A stretch of DNA of 64,000 nucleotides from Alphaproteobacteria bacterium (GCA_016869975.1 VGCZ01000011.1:1-64000), one strand, 5' to 3'; numbered from the stretch's first letter, positions 52,951 through 63,500 are shown. The notes: generated by a model from the sequence alone, not told the origin. Translations and numbers: made by a program.

Positions 52951-54135
52951 TTACCGCCGCACCAGCAGCGCCCAACCCGCGAAGCCCGCCAACCCGACCA
53001 GCGCGATGCCCAGGCCGATGTTGAGCTGCGACTCGTGCGGCAGGTAGCCCATCAGCACGGTGAGCGCCGCCGCCGTCAGCATCTGTACGAAGCCCATTAG
53101 CGCCGAGGCCGCGCCGACATGGTTGGCCGGCGCAGCGGCCAGCGCGTTGGCCATGGCGTTGGGCATGTTCAGCCCGTTGCCCAGGCCCATGATGATCAGC
53201 GGGATGATCAGCGCCAGCGGCGCCACGTAGCCGGCGAGCGCGGTGATCACCATGCCCAGCGCGCCGACGACCAGCACGAGCTGGCCCACGGCGATCAGGT
53301 TGATGCTCTTGATGTAGAGGTGCAGGCGGGTCTGCAGCAGGCTGCCGATGACGAAGTTGCCGGCCCAGGCCAGGGTGAACCAGCCGAACAGCGCCGCCGA
53401 CACGCCCATGACGTTGATCAGCAGGATCGGGCCGCCGGAGAAGAAGATGTTGAACGCCGCCGAGGCTGAGGTCGCCGCGATCATCAGGCCGACGAAGCGG
53501 CGCGAGCGGATGACGATGGCGAAGCCTTCGATCAGGCCACGCAGCCAGCTCGACGCGGTTTTCTGCCGGGGCGCGGTCTCGCCGAGGATCAGGAAGGTCA
53601 ACATCAGCACGAGCGCGCCGACGAGCGCGGTGACCCAGAACGTGGCACGCCAGTCCACCAGCACCAGCACCTGGCCGCCCAGCAATGGCGCCAGCGCCGG
53701 CCCGAGCGCCATGCCCGAGGCCATGTAGCCCATTGCCTTGGGCGCCTCCTGCGTCGTGCGGCTGTCGCGCACGATGGCGCGGCCTAGCACGACGCCGCCG
53801 CAGGCGCCGCAGGCCTGCAGCATGCGCGCGCCGATCAGCATCTCCACTGACACGGCGAGCGCGCAGGCGATCGAGGCGACGACGAAGATCACCAGCGCGC
53901 CCAGCAGCACCGGTCGGCGACCGATGCGATCGGAGAGCGGACCCACGGCCAATTGCGCGAAGGCGAAGGCCAGCAGGTAGATCGAGAGCGTGAGCTGGGC
54001 CGTGCCGTAGGGCACGTTGAAATGCTGGGCGATGCCGGGCAGCGCCGGCAGATAGATGGTCATCGCCAGCTGCGAAGCGATGGTCGCCATCATCAGCAGC
54101 CAGATCGGCGGCCGCGCGGTGCGCAACGAGGACAA
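52951..54135 (-). CDS. Bcr/CflA family drug exporter (MFS, 12-helix)
   Basis: 394 residues with 12 membrane segments. AMTIYLPALPGIAQHF in helix 1, LAVGPLSDRIGRRPVLLGAL (motif A) after helix 2 and the acidic GAR region are typical of Bcr/CflA. Members export sulfonamides, bicyclomycin, chloramphenicol or cysteine. The start is a TTG at 54135, four bases downstream of the nucleotidyltransferase stop with GGAG upstream; in-frame ATG at about 54093 is an alternative that would shorten the N-terminus. Confidence 0.87.
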   Translation of the reverse strand: MSSLRTARPPIWLLMMATIASQLAMTIYLPALPGIAQHFNVPYGTAQLTLSIYLLAFAFAQLAVGPLSDRIGRRPVLLGALVIFVVASIACALAVSVEMLIGARMLQACGACGGVVLGRAIVRDSRTTQEAPKAMGYMASGMALGPALAPLLGGQVLVLVDWRATFWVTALVGALVLMLTFLILGETAPRQKTASSWLRGLIEGFAIVIRSRRFVGLMIAATSASAAFNIFFSGGPILLINVMGVSAALFGWFTLAWAGNFVIGSLLQTRLHLYIKSINLIAVGQLVLVVGALGMVITALAGYVAPLALIIPLIIMGLGNGLNMPNAMANALAAAPANHVGAASALMGFVQMLTAAALTVLMGYLPHESQLNIGLGIALVGLAGFAGWALLVRR

Positions 54136-54139
54136 GGGA

Positions 54140-54706
54140 TCAGGGCTCCAGGAAACGCGCTTCCGGCCAGCGCGCCCGCCAGCCCTTGCTTGCCAGACGC
54201 CCTCGATAGTCGTCGGCGCGACGCAGGCCGGCGGGCGTCGGCCTGCAGGTGAGGTTCAATAGATCGTCGAGGCCGTAGGGCGCCAGCAGCTCGATGCGCC
54301 GATCGTCCGTCAGGCGGGCGGCGACGGCCGTGGGCGTCTCCAGCCAATAGCGCAGCGAATCCTCGGTGTCGCGATAGGGCGCATCGCCTTTGTTGCGGAA
54401 GAGATGCATGCGCCGCTGGTTGCGCGCCTGCCAGATCACGCCAGGAATCAGCGCCGCCAGCCGTGCCTCGATTGCCTGCTCGTGATCGCCGTCGGGATCG
54501 GCATCGTCGTAGTAGACGACATCGACGTCGTCCTGGTCGGTGCGCGTGATGCGCCCGATCAAGGTGTCCCAAACCCGATTGCGCACAAAGCCCGCGCCGA
54601 TCCACGCATCGGGCAGCGCCAGCGAGCGCAACGCCTCGAGCTGCGCGATGGCGTCCGCATCCGCCCACAGGACATCGACCACTGCGGCGATTTGCTTTTG
54701 ATCCAT
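54140..54706 (-). CDS. Nucleotidyltransferase family protein (DUF925 type)
   Basis: 188 residues from ATG 54706. It shows the minimal nucleotidyltransferase pattern of this family: WIGAGFVRNRVWDTLIG followed by the metal-binding acidic pair in DQDDVDVVYYDDAD, then NQRRMHLFRNKGDAPY. The family's substrate is unknown. The frame runs on to 55471 but only through rnhB antisense. Co-oriented with the Bcr/CflA gene, 4 bases apart. Confidence 0.83.
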   Translation of the reverse strand: MDQKQIAAVVDVLWADADAIAQLEALRSLALPDAWIGAGFVRNRVWDTLIGRITRTDQDDVDVVYYDDADPDGDHEQAIEARLAALIPGVIWQARNQRRMHLFRNKGDAPYRDTEDSLRYWLETPTAVAARLTDDRRIELLAPYGLDDLLNLTCRPTPAGLRRADDYRGRLASKGWRARWPEARFLEP

Positions 54707-54747
54707 GGTTTGCGATTCTAGAACCAGTTCAGGACGAACAGTACCCT

Positions 54748-54815
54748 CTGTCATCCCGAGCGCAGCAAGGGATCTGGAATTTCGCCCAGGTCCCTTGCTG
54801 CGCTCGGGATGACAG
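54748..54815. repeat. Perfect 25-base inverted repeat of the TGTCATCCC family
   Basis: Arms 54748-54772 and 54791-54815 are exact reverse complements over 25 bases, separated by 18 bases. It is the best copy of the element also seen at 8599-8629 and 36116-36246. It lies between divergently placed starts (nucleotidyltransferase and rnhB), so it is not serving as their terminator. Confidence 0.8.
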
Positions 54816-54835
54816 GCGCAGGTTGAACGAGGCGC

Positions 54836-55444
54836 ATGCCGGATTTTCGACTCGAAGCGCGGCATGACGGTCCGGTGGTCGGCATCGACGAGGCCGGCCG
54901 CGGTCCGTTGGCCGGTCCTGTGGTCGCCGCCGCCGTGATCATCGACCGCGCGCGCGTGCCGCGCCGGCTGCTGACACTGCTCGACGACTCCAAGCGACTC
55001 ACGCCCGCGCAACGCGCGCGCGCCTACGCGGCACTCAGCGACTGCGACGCCATCACCATCGGCATCGGCGCCGCCTCGGTACGCGTGATCGATCGCATCA
55101 ACGTGTTGCAGGCCGATTTCCAGGCCATGGCGCGCGCGGTGCGGGCATTGGGCGTCACGCCGCGCTTCGCGCTGGTCGACGGCGATCGCCTGCCCAAGCA
55201 GCTGCCTTGCCCGGGACTCGCGGTGGTGAAGGGCGATTCGAAGGTCTATTCGATCGCCGCCGCCTCGATCGTCGCCAAGGTGACGCGCGATCGCATCATG
55301 GAGCGGCTCGACAAGCGCTATCCCGACTATGGCTGGGGGCGGAACGCCGGCTACGGCACCGCCATCCACCTCGCGGCCATCGAGCGGCTGGGCGCCACGC
55401 CGCACCACCGTTTGACCTTCGCGCCCTTCAACCGGCTGCTCTGA
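54836..55444 (+). CDS. rnhB: Ribonuclease HII
   Basis: 202 residues. The RNase HII active site is complete: VGIDEAGRGPLAGPVV (Asp and Glu), the Asp in FALVDGDRLPK and the Asp in KVTRDRIME. It removes RNA from RNA-DNA hybrids, including single ribonucleotides in DNA. In alphaproteobacteria rnhB commonly precedes the CcrM gene, as here. Confidence 0.96.
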   Translation: MPDFRLEARHDGPVVGIDEAGRGPLAGPVVAAAVIIDRARVPRRLLTLLDDSKRLTPAQRARAYAALSDCDAITIGIGAASVRVIDRINVLQADFQAMARAVRALGVTPRFALVDGDRLPKQLPCPGLAVVKGDSKVYSIAAASIVAKVTRDRIMERLDKRYPDYGWGRNAGYGTAIHLAAIERLGATPHHRLTFAPFNRLL

Positions 55445-55540
55445 GCCCTCCCGGCAGTGTCCCCACCCCAATAGATAGTAGGTCGGGACCCCAGATATCC
55501 CCCAAATGTAGATTACTTTAAGATTGATAGATCAATATTT

Positions 55541-56748
<1,208 letters not shown>

Positions 56749-56783
56749 GTGGAGTCCCCTTCTCAATGGCCATGGAGACAACC

Positions 56784-56912
56784 ATGCGCATGCTGAAAAG
56801 ACTGATCCTCGCCATCCTGATCGTCACGCCGGTCGCCGCCTGCGGCACCGTCGAGGGCGCCGGCAAGGACGTGTCGAGCACGTCGCGCTGGATCAGAGAC
56901 AAGGTTTTCTAA
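56784..56912 (+). CDS. Entericidin A/B-type small lipoprotein
   Basis: 42 residues from ATG 56784 with GGAGA 8 bases upstream; in-frame ATGs at 56766 and 56772 are possible. The signal peptide MRMLKRLILAILIVTPVAAC places the lipobox Cys at residue 20. The mature peptide GTVEGAGKDVSSTSRWIRD has the amphipathic pattern of the entericidin family. These are small toxin/antidote-like or stress lipoproteins of the cell envelope. Too short to be certain, but the lipobox and family pattern agree. Confidence 0.8.
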   Translation: MRMLKRLILAILIVTPVAACGTVEGAGKDVSSTSRWIRDKVF

Positions 56913-57024
56913 ACGCCACGCCCCAAGCCAGGGAGCAGGTTCTGGGGAGTGAGGGTGTCGCGGGTCAAACCGCGGCACCCTTTGCGCTGCCTGAAGCGCA
57001 TCGATCGGCGTCGCCATCTCCCTG

Positions 57025-57048
57025 GGACCGCCGGCGTCCCGCCGGCCC
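57025..57048. repeat. GCCGGCG-family repeat unit at the end of mutY
   Basis: GACCGCCGGCGTCCCGCCGGC-type unit, 4 bases from the mutY stop. The 140 bases between the entericidin gene and mutY otherwise show only a weak GCGGCACC-rich stretch. Confidence 0.6.
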
Positions 57049-57051
57049 TTC

Positions 57052-58188
57052 TCACGCGTTAGCCGCCTTCACTGACGTTGCCATGATCGCGTGGCGCAGC
57101 ACCTTCTTCATCACCGTCGGCAGCGCCATCTCGCCCAGGCGGTCGACGCCGCACCACTGCGCGCCCTCCAGCGCGGCGGCGGCGCGCTCGGTCGGCAGGC
57201 GCGCGGTGACCAGCGACAGCTCGAGCTCGAAATGCGTGAAGACGTGGCGCACGATGCCGGGCAGCGCGCGCCAGCGCGTGTCGAGCGGCGCCTGCTGGAG
57301 CGCCGCCTCGCGATCGAGACGCCCCTCGCGCCAGTCGCTCGACGGCACCTCCATCATGCCGCCGAGCAGGCCGCGCGGCGGGCGTCGGCGCAGCAGGATC
57401 GCGCCGTCCTTGCGCAGCAGGAAGAAGGCGATGCCGCGGCGCACCGGCCGCGCCGCCTTCACGCGCTTGCGCGGCAGCTCGGCGGCGATGCCCAGGCGAC
57501 GCGACGCGCAGGCCTCCATCAGCGGACAGACCACGCAGCGCGGGTCGCCGGGAACGCAGACCGTGGCGCCCAGATCCATCATCGCCTGCGCGTAGTCGCC
57601 GGCGCGCCGCGATGGCACGAGAGCCGCGGCCAGAGCGCGGATCTCAGGCTTCATGTCGGGGATCGGCCGGTCCAGCGCGTGCAGGCGCGCGATGACGCGA
57701 TCGACGTTGCCGTCGACGGCGCTGGCCGGACGATCGAACGCGATCGCGGCGATGGCGGCCGAGGTGTATGCGCCAATGCCGGGCAGCGCGCGCAAGGTCT
57801 CCTCGTCGTCGGGGAAGACGCCACCATGGCGCTCGACCACGGCGCGGGCACAGGCGTGCAGATTGCGCGCGCGGGCGTAGTAGCCCAGCCCCTGCCATTG
57901 ATGCAGCACGTCGTCGAGCGGCGCTTCGGCGAGATCGCGCACCGAGGGCCAGCGTTCGATAAAGGCGACGAAGTAGCGCCCCACGGTCTGCACCGTGGTC
58001 TGCTGCAGCATGATCTCGCTCAGCCACACGTGGTAGGGATCGGCCGTCCGACCCGCCGGCGCGCGCCATGGCAGCACGCGGCGATGCCGGTCGTACCAGG
58101 CCAGCAGACGCTCGGCATGCAGGCGCGGGTCTGGGCCCTGTGGCACCCCCGCCGTTGTCTCGCTCTCGTCCTTGCGTCTGCGCGCCAC
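57052..58188 (-). CDS. mutY: Adenine DNA glycosylase MutY
   Basis: About 378 residues if the GTG at 58188 is used. The base-excision domain has LPWRAPAGRTADPYHVWLSEIMLQQTTV, the helix-hairpin-helix LPGIGAYTSAAIAAIAF with the catalytic Asp in DGNVDRVIAR, and the [4Fe-4S] motif Cys-x6-Cys-x2-Cys-x5-Cys in CVPGDPRCVVCPLMEAC. The C-terminal NUDIX-like domain recognises 8-oxoG. It excises A mispaired with 8-oxoG. The frame also opens at ATG 58242 and 58233, but those lie in a dispersed repeat and encode MTRHWSGAP, as the divergent gene's extension does; GTG 58146 is another option. Confidence 0.92.
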   Translation of the reverse strand: MARRRKDESETTAGVPQGPDPRLHAERLLAWYDRHRRVLPWRAPAGRTADPYHVWLSEIMLQQTTVQTVGRYFVAFIERWPSVRDLAEAPLDDVLHQWQGLGYYARARNLHACARAVVERHGGVFPDDEETLRALPGIGAYTSAAIAAIAFDRPASAVDGNVDRVIARLHALDRPIPDMKPEIRALAAALVPSRRAGDYAQAMMDLGATVCVPGDPRCVVCPLMEACASRRLGIAAELPRKRVKAARPVRRGIAFFLLRKDGAILLRRRPPRGLLGGMMEVPSSDWREGRLDREAALQQAPLDTRWRALPGIVRHVFTHFELELSLVTARLPTERAAAALEGAQWCGVDRLGEMALPTVMKKVLRHAIMATSVKAANA

Positions 58189-58206
58189 GCCTGACGTCTT
58201 TCTGCT

Positions 58207-58281
58207 GGGGGCGCCACTCCAGTGGCGCGTCATGGCATTCAACGGATATCATAATGACGCGCCACTGGAGTGGCGCGCCCC
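58207..58281. repeat. Nested inverted repeat between mutY and DUF721 gene
   Basis: Arms at 58211-58233 and 58254-58276 are exact 23-base reverse complements. Each contains the small palindrome GCGCCACTCCAGTGGCGC. Both arms end in ATG pointing outward, so they create open reading frame starts for both flanking genes that encode the same MTRHWSGAP. Confidence 0.8.
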
Positions 58282-58286
58282 GACCG

Positions 58287-58775
58287 ATGAACGACGACGA
58301 TCCCCAGGCCGAGATTACCTTGGACCGGCGCGGCCGGTTCAAGCGGCTGAGCGCGACCGTACCCGGGCTGATCCGGCCACTGGCCAAGGCGCGCGGCACC
58401 GCATTGGCCTCGCTGCTGGCGGAGTGGCCGCAGATTGTCGGCGACGAGCTCGCCCGGGCCTCGCTGCCCGACAAGCTCACCGGCACCACCTTGCGGCTGC
58501 TGGTCGTCCCCTCTGCCGCGCTGGTGTTCCAGCACGACGCACCGCGGATCGTGGCGCGCATCAACGCCTATTTCGGCCGCTCGGCCGTCGCGCGGCTCTC
58601 GCTCGTGCAAGGGCCATTGCCGGTGATCGCGCCTCAGCGCCGGCCGGTCCGGTCGAGCCTGCCAGCCGATCGCCAGGCGGCGCTGAAAAGCGCCACCGAG
58701 GGCATCTCCGATGACCGGCTGAAGGCGGCCCTGGAACGCCTTGGCGCCGCCATTCTCGCTCGCGACAAATCCTGA
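58287..58775 (+). CDS. DUF721 (DciA-like) protein
   Basis: 162 residues from ATG 58287. The N-terminal half (residues 15-100) is the DUF721/DciA fold: LASLLAEWPQIVGDELARAS and TTLRLLVVPSAALVFQHD. DciA proteins help load the replicative helicase in bacteria without DnaC, though short DUF721 proteins next to mutY may have other roles. An upstream frame through the inverted repeat adds MTRHWSGAPRP and is rejected as the start. Part of the conserved mutY-DUF721-DsbA-smc block. Confidence 0.82.
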   Translation: MNDDDPQAEITLDRRGRFKRLSATVPGLIRPLAKARGTALASLLAEWPQIVGDELARASLPDKLTGTTLRLLVVPSAALVFQHDAPRIVARINAYFGRSAVARLSLVQGPLPVIAPQRRPVRSSLPADRQAALKSATEGISDDRLKAALERLGAAILARDKS

Positions 58776-58930
58776 GCCGCGATCACGGCTTCGCGGTTTG
58801 ACGCTGCCCGGCCGTCTTGTTAGGCGAGCGGCAGTACCCGTTTCGGCGCCGGTGTGGAAAAGACCCGGACCGGCCTTCGTTGACTCTCCACAGGCCAGCA
58901 CCCCAAGATATTGGGGTATGAGGGGTTCCG

Positions 58931-59608
58931 ATGCGTAATATCTGGATACTCGGCGCGGGTGTGATCGCCGTGGTGGCGATCCTAGGTGGCGCCTACCTGA
59001 CCTCGCGGCCGGGTGGGACGTCGCCTGTCGCCTCCCCCGCCCAGGCGCAGACCCCGCCGGCCGCCCCGGGCGCCGTCCCGGCCGGTCTGCAGATCGGCGA
59101 GAAGGACCACGTGATGGGCAAGGCCGACGCGGCCGTGACCATCGTCGAGTACGCCTCGATGACCTGCAGCCACTGCGCCACGTTCCACAACGACATCCTG
59201 CCGGCGATCAAGACCAAGTTCATCGACACCGGCAAGGTGAAGCTCGTCTATCGCGACTTCCCGCTCGACCGCGTCGCCGCCCAGGCCGCCCAGCTCGCGG
59301 AATGCGTCGATCGCGACCGCTATTTCGGCGTCGTCGCCACCATCTTCCAGACCCAGGCGCAATGGGCCGCCAGCAAGGAGCCACTGGCCGACCTGCTGAA
59401 GCTCCTGCGGCTGGCCGGGCTGGGCGAGGCGCAGGCCAAGGCCTGCCTCGACGACCAGAAGGGGCTGGAGGCGATCCTCGCCGAGCAGCAGGGCGGCGTG
59501 GCGCTGGGCGTCGAGTCGACGCCGACGATTTTCATCAATGGCCAGCGCTTCGCCGGCCCGCGCACCGTGCAGGCCTTCGACGAGCACCTGTCCAAGCTCG
59601 TCAAGTAA
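58931..59608 (+). CDS. DsbA-family thiol-disulfide oxidoreductase
   Basis: 225 residues with an N-terminal membrane anchor or signal (WILGAGVIAVVAILGGAYL) and a Pro/Ala linker to about residue 50. The thioredoxin-fold domain has the redox motif Cys79-Ser-His-Cys82 in SMTCSHCATFH and the cis-Pro loop ESTPTIFING. CSHC is common in the BdbD/DsbA-like group. It acts in the periplasm to form or isomerise disulfides. It is 25 bases upstream of smc; this pairing is conserved in alphaproteobacteria. A CCCCAA-GATA-TTGGGG hairpin lies 15 bases before the start. Confidence 0.9.
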   Translation: MRNIWILGAGVIAVVAILGGAYLTSRPGGTSPVASPAQAQTPPAAPGAVPAGLQIGEKDHVMGKADAAVTIVEYASMTCSHCATFHNDILPAIKTKFIDTGKVKLVYRDFPLDRVAAQAAQLAECVDRDRYFGVVATIFQTQAQWAASKEPLADLLKLLRLAGLGEAQAKACLDDQKGLEAILAEQQGGVALGVESTPTIFINGQRFAGPRTVQAFDEHLSKLVK

Positions 59609-59633
59609 GCAACACCGACAGCGAGTACCCGAC

Positions 59634-62600
59634 GTGCAGTTCAAGTCCCTCCGTCTCTCCGGGTTCAAGTCGTTCGTCGACCCGACCGAGCTCGCCATCG
59701 AGCCCGGCCTGACCGGCATCGTCGGACCCAATGGCTGCGGCAAGTCGAACCTCGTCGAGGCCCTGAAGTGGGTCATGGGCGAGACCTCGGCCAAGCAGAT
59801 GCGTGGTTCGGAGATGGAGGACGTGATCTTCGGCGGCACGGGCCAGCGGCCGGCGCGCAATATCGCCGAGGTCGCGCTGCGTCTGGACAACAAGAACCGC
59901 GTGGCGCCGTCGGCGTTCAACGACGCCGACGAGCTCGAGGTGATCCGCCGCATCGAGCGCGGCCATGGCTCGCTCTACAAGGTCAACAGCCGTGAGACCC
60001 GCGCGCGCGATGTGCAGACCATGTTCGCCGACGCCGCCTCGGGCTCGCGCTCGACGGCGATGGTGAGCCAGGGCCGGATCGGCGCGCTGATCAACGCCAA
60101 GCCGGCCGACCGCCGCATGGTGATCGACGAAGCCGCCGGCATCACCGGACTCTTCGCCCGTCGCCACGAGGCCGAGCTGCGCCTGAAGGCGGCGGAGACC
60201 AACCTGCTGCGCGTGCAGGACGTGCTGGTGGCGCTCGACGAGCAGCACAAGCAGCTCAAGCGCCAGGCGCGCCAGGCCAGCCGCTACCGCAACCTCAGCG
60301 ACCATATCCGCCGCGCCGACGCCGTCGTGCTGGCGCTCCGGCTCGCGGCCGCCGAGAAGGAACTGAGCGAGGCGCAGGAGCGTCTGCGCGAGGCCGAGGC
60401 CACGGTCACCGATCTCACACGCCTTGCCGGCCTCGCCGCCACGGCGCAGGCCGACGCCACGACGGCGCTGCCGCCATTGCGCCTGGAAGAGGCGTCCGCC
60501 GCCGCCGCCTTGCAGCGCCTGCGTGTCGCCGCCGAGGCGTTGGCCGACGAGGCCGAGCGCATCGAGCTTGCGCGCGAGGAAGGCCGTACACGGCTGGCGC
60601 AGATCGAATCCGACGCCGCGCGTGAAGGCGAACGCCGCGGCGACGCCGACGCGGCGCTCACCGAACTGGGCGGCGAGCGCGGGCGCCTTGAGGCTGAGCA
60701 GGTCGGCGAGGATCAGCGCCAGGCCGACGCCGACGCAGCGCGCGACGCGGCGCATCAGGCGACCGTGCGGGCCGACGCCGAGCTCGATCGCCTGACCCGG
60801 CAGATCGCCGAGGACGAGGCCGTGCTGCAAAGCCTGCGCGGCGAGATCGCCGGCTTCAACGACCGCTTGGCGCACCTCGCGCGCCGGCGCAACGAGGCCC
60901 AGGCGCAGCACGCCCAAGTCGCCAGCGAGCTCTCGACCCTGCCGGCGCTTGGCGCCGTCCAGGCCGAGGTCGACGCCGCGCTGGCGGCGCTGGAGGAGAC
61001 GCGAGCGACGAGCACGGCCGCGCTGGAGCAAGCCCGTGCTGCCGAACGTGTCGCCGTCGAGGCCGCGCGCGGCGCGCAGGCCGAGGCCGCTGCCGCGACG
61101 CGCCAGGCGCAGGCCGCCGCCGCCGAGACCGTGCGCACGACACAGGCGGAATGGGCCGAGCGTGTGCGCGCGACGATGGCACGGGCGGACGCGGAACGGC
61201 AGGAAGCCGAGCAGGCACGCGCCGCCGAGCGTCTGGCCGCCGAGAACATCGCCGCCAAGATCGCCGACGCCCTGCAGAAGGCCAATGGCCGCGTCACCCG
61301 CCTGAAGGCCGAGGAGAGCGGTATCGCCGCCGCGCTGCGCTCGGCCGCCGACAGCCTGTGGCCGCCGCTGATCGACGCGCTGACCGTCGAGCCGGGCTAC
61401 GAGAAGGCGCTGGGCGCCGCGCTCGGCGACGACCTTGAGGCGTCCTACGACCGTGGCGCGCCAATCTACTGGCAGACCCTGCCGGCGCTGGGCGCGATCC
61501 CGGCCCTGCCCGAGGGCGCCGAGCTGCTGTCGTCGCGCGTGCGCGCGCCGGCCGAGCTCGATCGCGGCCTCGCCTTCATCGGCGTCGTCGCCGACGAGGA
61601 GACCGGCCAGCGCCTGCAGGCGGCGCTGAAGCCCGGCCAGCGCCTTGTGACCCGAGACGGCGCGGTGTGGCGCTGGGACGGACTGACGGTGAAGGCCGGT
61701 GCGCCGACCGTGGCGGCGACGCGTCTCAGCCAGCGCAACCGCCTGGTCGAGGTGCGCGCGGCTTTGGAGACGGCGCAGGCGGAGCTCCAGGAGATCGAGC
61801 GGCGCCACGCCGATACCCGCGCCGCGGTCGAGGCCGCGCGCACCGCCGAGCAGCGCGTTATCGCCCGCGTCCGCGCTGTCGGCGCCGAGCGCGTCGAGGC
61901 CACGCGCCACGAGGAGCGCCACGCGATCGAGGCCGCGCGTTCGGCCGAGCGCGAGGTCGCCGCCGTCGCCAGCGCGCGCGAACGCGAGGTGGTCGCCCAG
62001 GCCGCCGCCGCCGAGCGTGCTGCGCACGAGGCGGCGCGTGAGGCCGACCGCGCCACGCGTCTGGCCATCGCCGAGCACGAGAGCGTGCTGGCCCACGCCC
62101 GCGCGCATCACGCCGATATCGCCAGGCAGACCGCGGCGCTCTCCTCGCGCCAAGCCACGCTCGAGGACGCGCTGCGCCAGATCGTGGCCGAGCACACCGA
62201 CATCGAGCGTCATCGCACCTTCCGCGAGGCGCGCCGCTCCGCCATCGCCGATCCGTCGATCGACCGCGAGGCGGCCACGGCCCTGCGCGTCGGCTTGGCC
62301 GATCTGCGCGCCGAGTTGGTGACGCGCCAGACCGCGCGGGACGGCTTGGCGCGCGACGCCGAACTGCGCCGTGCCCGCCTGCGCCAGATCGACGGCGACA
62401 GCCAGGGCTGGCGCGTGCGACTGGAGACCGCCGAGCGTCAGCTCGCCGAACTCGGCGAGCGCCGCCAGGTCGTGCTCGCGCAGCTCGAGGAACTCGACGC
62501 CCGGCCCGCGGCCATCGCCCAGCAGCGCGCGGCGCTGTCGGGCCAGATCGACGAGGCCGAGGAGAAGCGCCGTGTCGCCGCCGCGCATCTGGCCGATGGC

Positions 62601-63500
62601 GAGAGCCGCCAGATCGCCGCCGACAAAGCGCTCAAGCGGGTCGAGCAAGATCTTGCCGAGGCGCGCGAGAGCCGCGTGCGCCGCGAGGGCCTGGTCGAGC
62701 AATCCCAGCACAACCGCGAGGCCACCGTCGCGCGCATCGAGGAGCGGCTGAAGGTCTCGCCGGAAGCGATCCTGCAGGCCGCCGAGGCGGCGTCGCTGGA
62801 GGAGCTGCCCGAGATCGAGCAGGCCGAGAAGCGGCTGGAGCGTCTCGTGCACGAGCGCGAGACCATGGGCGCGGTCAATCTGCGCGCCGAAGAAGAGGCC
62901 GCCGAGCTCGATCGCCAGATCGTCGCCATGACCAGCGAGCGCGACGACCTCACCGCGGCGATCAACCGCCTGCGCGGCGGCATCGGCAGCCTCAACCGCG
63001 AGGGCCGCGAGCGTTTCGTCGCCGCCTTCGAGAAGGTCAACAACCACTTCCAGGAGCTGTTCACCAAGCTCTTCGGCGGCGGCCGCGCCGAGCTGCGGCT
63101 CACCGAGTCGGAGGATCCGCTCGAAGCCGGCCTCGAGATCGCCGCCTCGCCGCCGGGCAAGAAGCTGCAGGTGATGTCGCTGCTGTCGGGCGGCGAGCAG
63201 GCGCTGACCGCGCTGGCGCTGCTCTTCGCGGTGTTCCTCACCAACCCGGCGCCGATCTGCGTGCTCGACGAGGTCGACGCGCCGCTCGACGACGCCAACG
63301 TCGAACGCTTCTGCGACCTGGTGCACGACATCGCCGGGCACAGCGACACGCGCTTCCTGATCATCACCCACCACCGCGTCACCATGGCCAAGATGCACCG
63401 GCTTTACGGTGTCACCATGGCCGAACGCGGCGTCTCCACCCTCGTCTCGGTCGACCTCGAGCAGGCCGACCGCATCGTCAACGAGACCATCGCCGCCTGA
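59634..63500 (+). CDS. smc: Chromosome segregation protein SMC
   Basis: 1288 residues from GTG 59634, which begins VQFKSLRLSGFKSFVDPTEL, the usual SMC N-terminus. Walker A GPNGCGKSN is at residues 31-39. Two long Ala/Glu/Arg-rich coiled coils flank a hinge at about 565-700. The C-terminal head has the signature LLSGGEQALTALALL (about 1183-1197) and Walker B VLDEVDAPLDDANV. It is longer than most bacterial SMCs (about 1150-1200), the excess being in the coiled coils (for example residues 480-560 and 720-830). It compacts and separates chromosomes with ScpAB. Confidence 0.95.
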   Translation: MQFKSLRLSGFKSFVDPTELAIEPGLTGIVGPNGCGKSNLVEALKWVMGETSAKQMRGSEMEDVIFGGTGQRPARNIAEVALRLDNKNRVAPSAFNDADELEVIRRIERGHGSLYKVNSRETRARDVQTMFADAASGSRSTAMVSQGRIGALINAKPADRRMVIDEAAGITGLFARRHEAELRLKAAETNLLRVQDVLVALDEQHKQLKRQARQASRYRNLSDHIRRADAVVLALRLAAAEKELSEAQERLREAEATVTDLTRLAGLAATAQADATTALPPLRLEEASAAAALQRLRVAAEALADEAERIELAREEGRTRLAQIESDAAREGERRGDADAALTELGGERGRLEAEQVGEDQRQADADAARDAAHQATVRADAELDRLTRQIAEDEAVLQSLRGEIAGFNDRLAHLARRRNEAQAQHAQVASELSTLPALGAVQAEVDAALAALEETRATSTAALEQARAAERVAVEAARGAQAEAAAATRQAQAAAAETVRTTQAEWAERVRATMARADAERQEAEQARAAERLAAENIAAKIADALQKANGRVTRLKAEESGIAAALRSAADSLWPPLIDALTVEPGYEKALGAALGDDLEASYDRGAPIYWQTLPALGAIPALPEGAELLSSRVRAPAELDRGLAFIGVVADEETGQRLQAALKPGQRLVTRDGAVWRWDGLTVKAGAPTVAATRLSQRNRLVEVRAALETAQAELQEIERRHADTRAAVEAARTAEQRVIARVRAVGAERVEATRHEERHAIEAARSAEREVAAVASAREREVVAQAAAAERAAHEAAREADRATRLAIAEHESVLAHARAHHADIARQTAALSSRQATLEDALRQIVAEHTDIERHRTFREARRSAIADPSIDREAATALRVGLADLRAELVTRQTARDGLARDAELRRARLRQIDGDSQGWRVRLETAERQLAELGERRQVVLAQLEELDARPAAIAQQRAALSGQIDEAEEKRRVAAAHLADGESRQIAADKALKRVEQDLAEARESRVRREGLVEQSQHNREATVARIEERLKVSPEAILQAAEAASLEELPEIEQAEKRLERLVHERETMGAVNLRAEEEAAELDRQIVAMTSERDDLTAAINRLRGGIGSLNREGRERFVAAFEKVNNHFQELFTKLFGGGRAELRLTESEDPLEAGLEIAASPPGKKLQVMSLLSGGEQALTALALLFAVFLTNPAPICVLDEVDAPLDDANVERFCDLVHDIAGHSDTRFLIITHHRVTMAKMHRLYGVTMAERGVSTLVSVDLEQADRIVNETIAA

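Noticed and set aside
54748-54815. 25-base inverted repeat as transposon terminal repeats
   Set aside because: The arms are 18 bases apart with no gene between them, and the same element recurs as a hairpin elsewhere.
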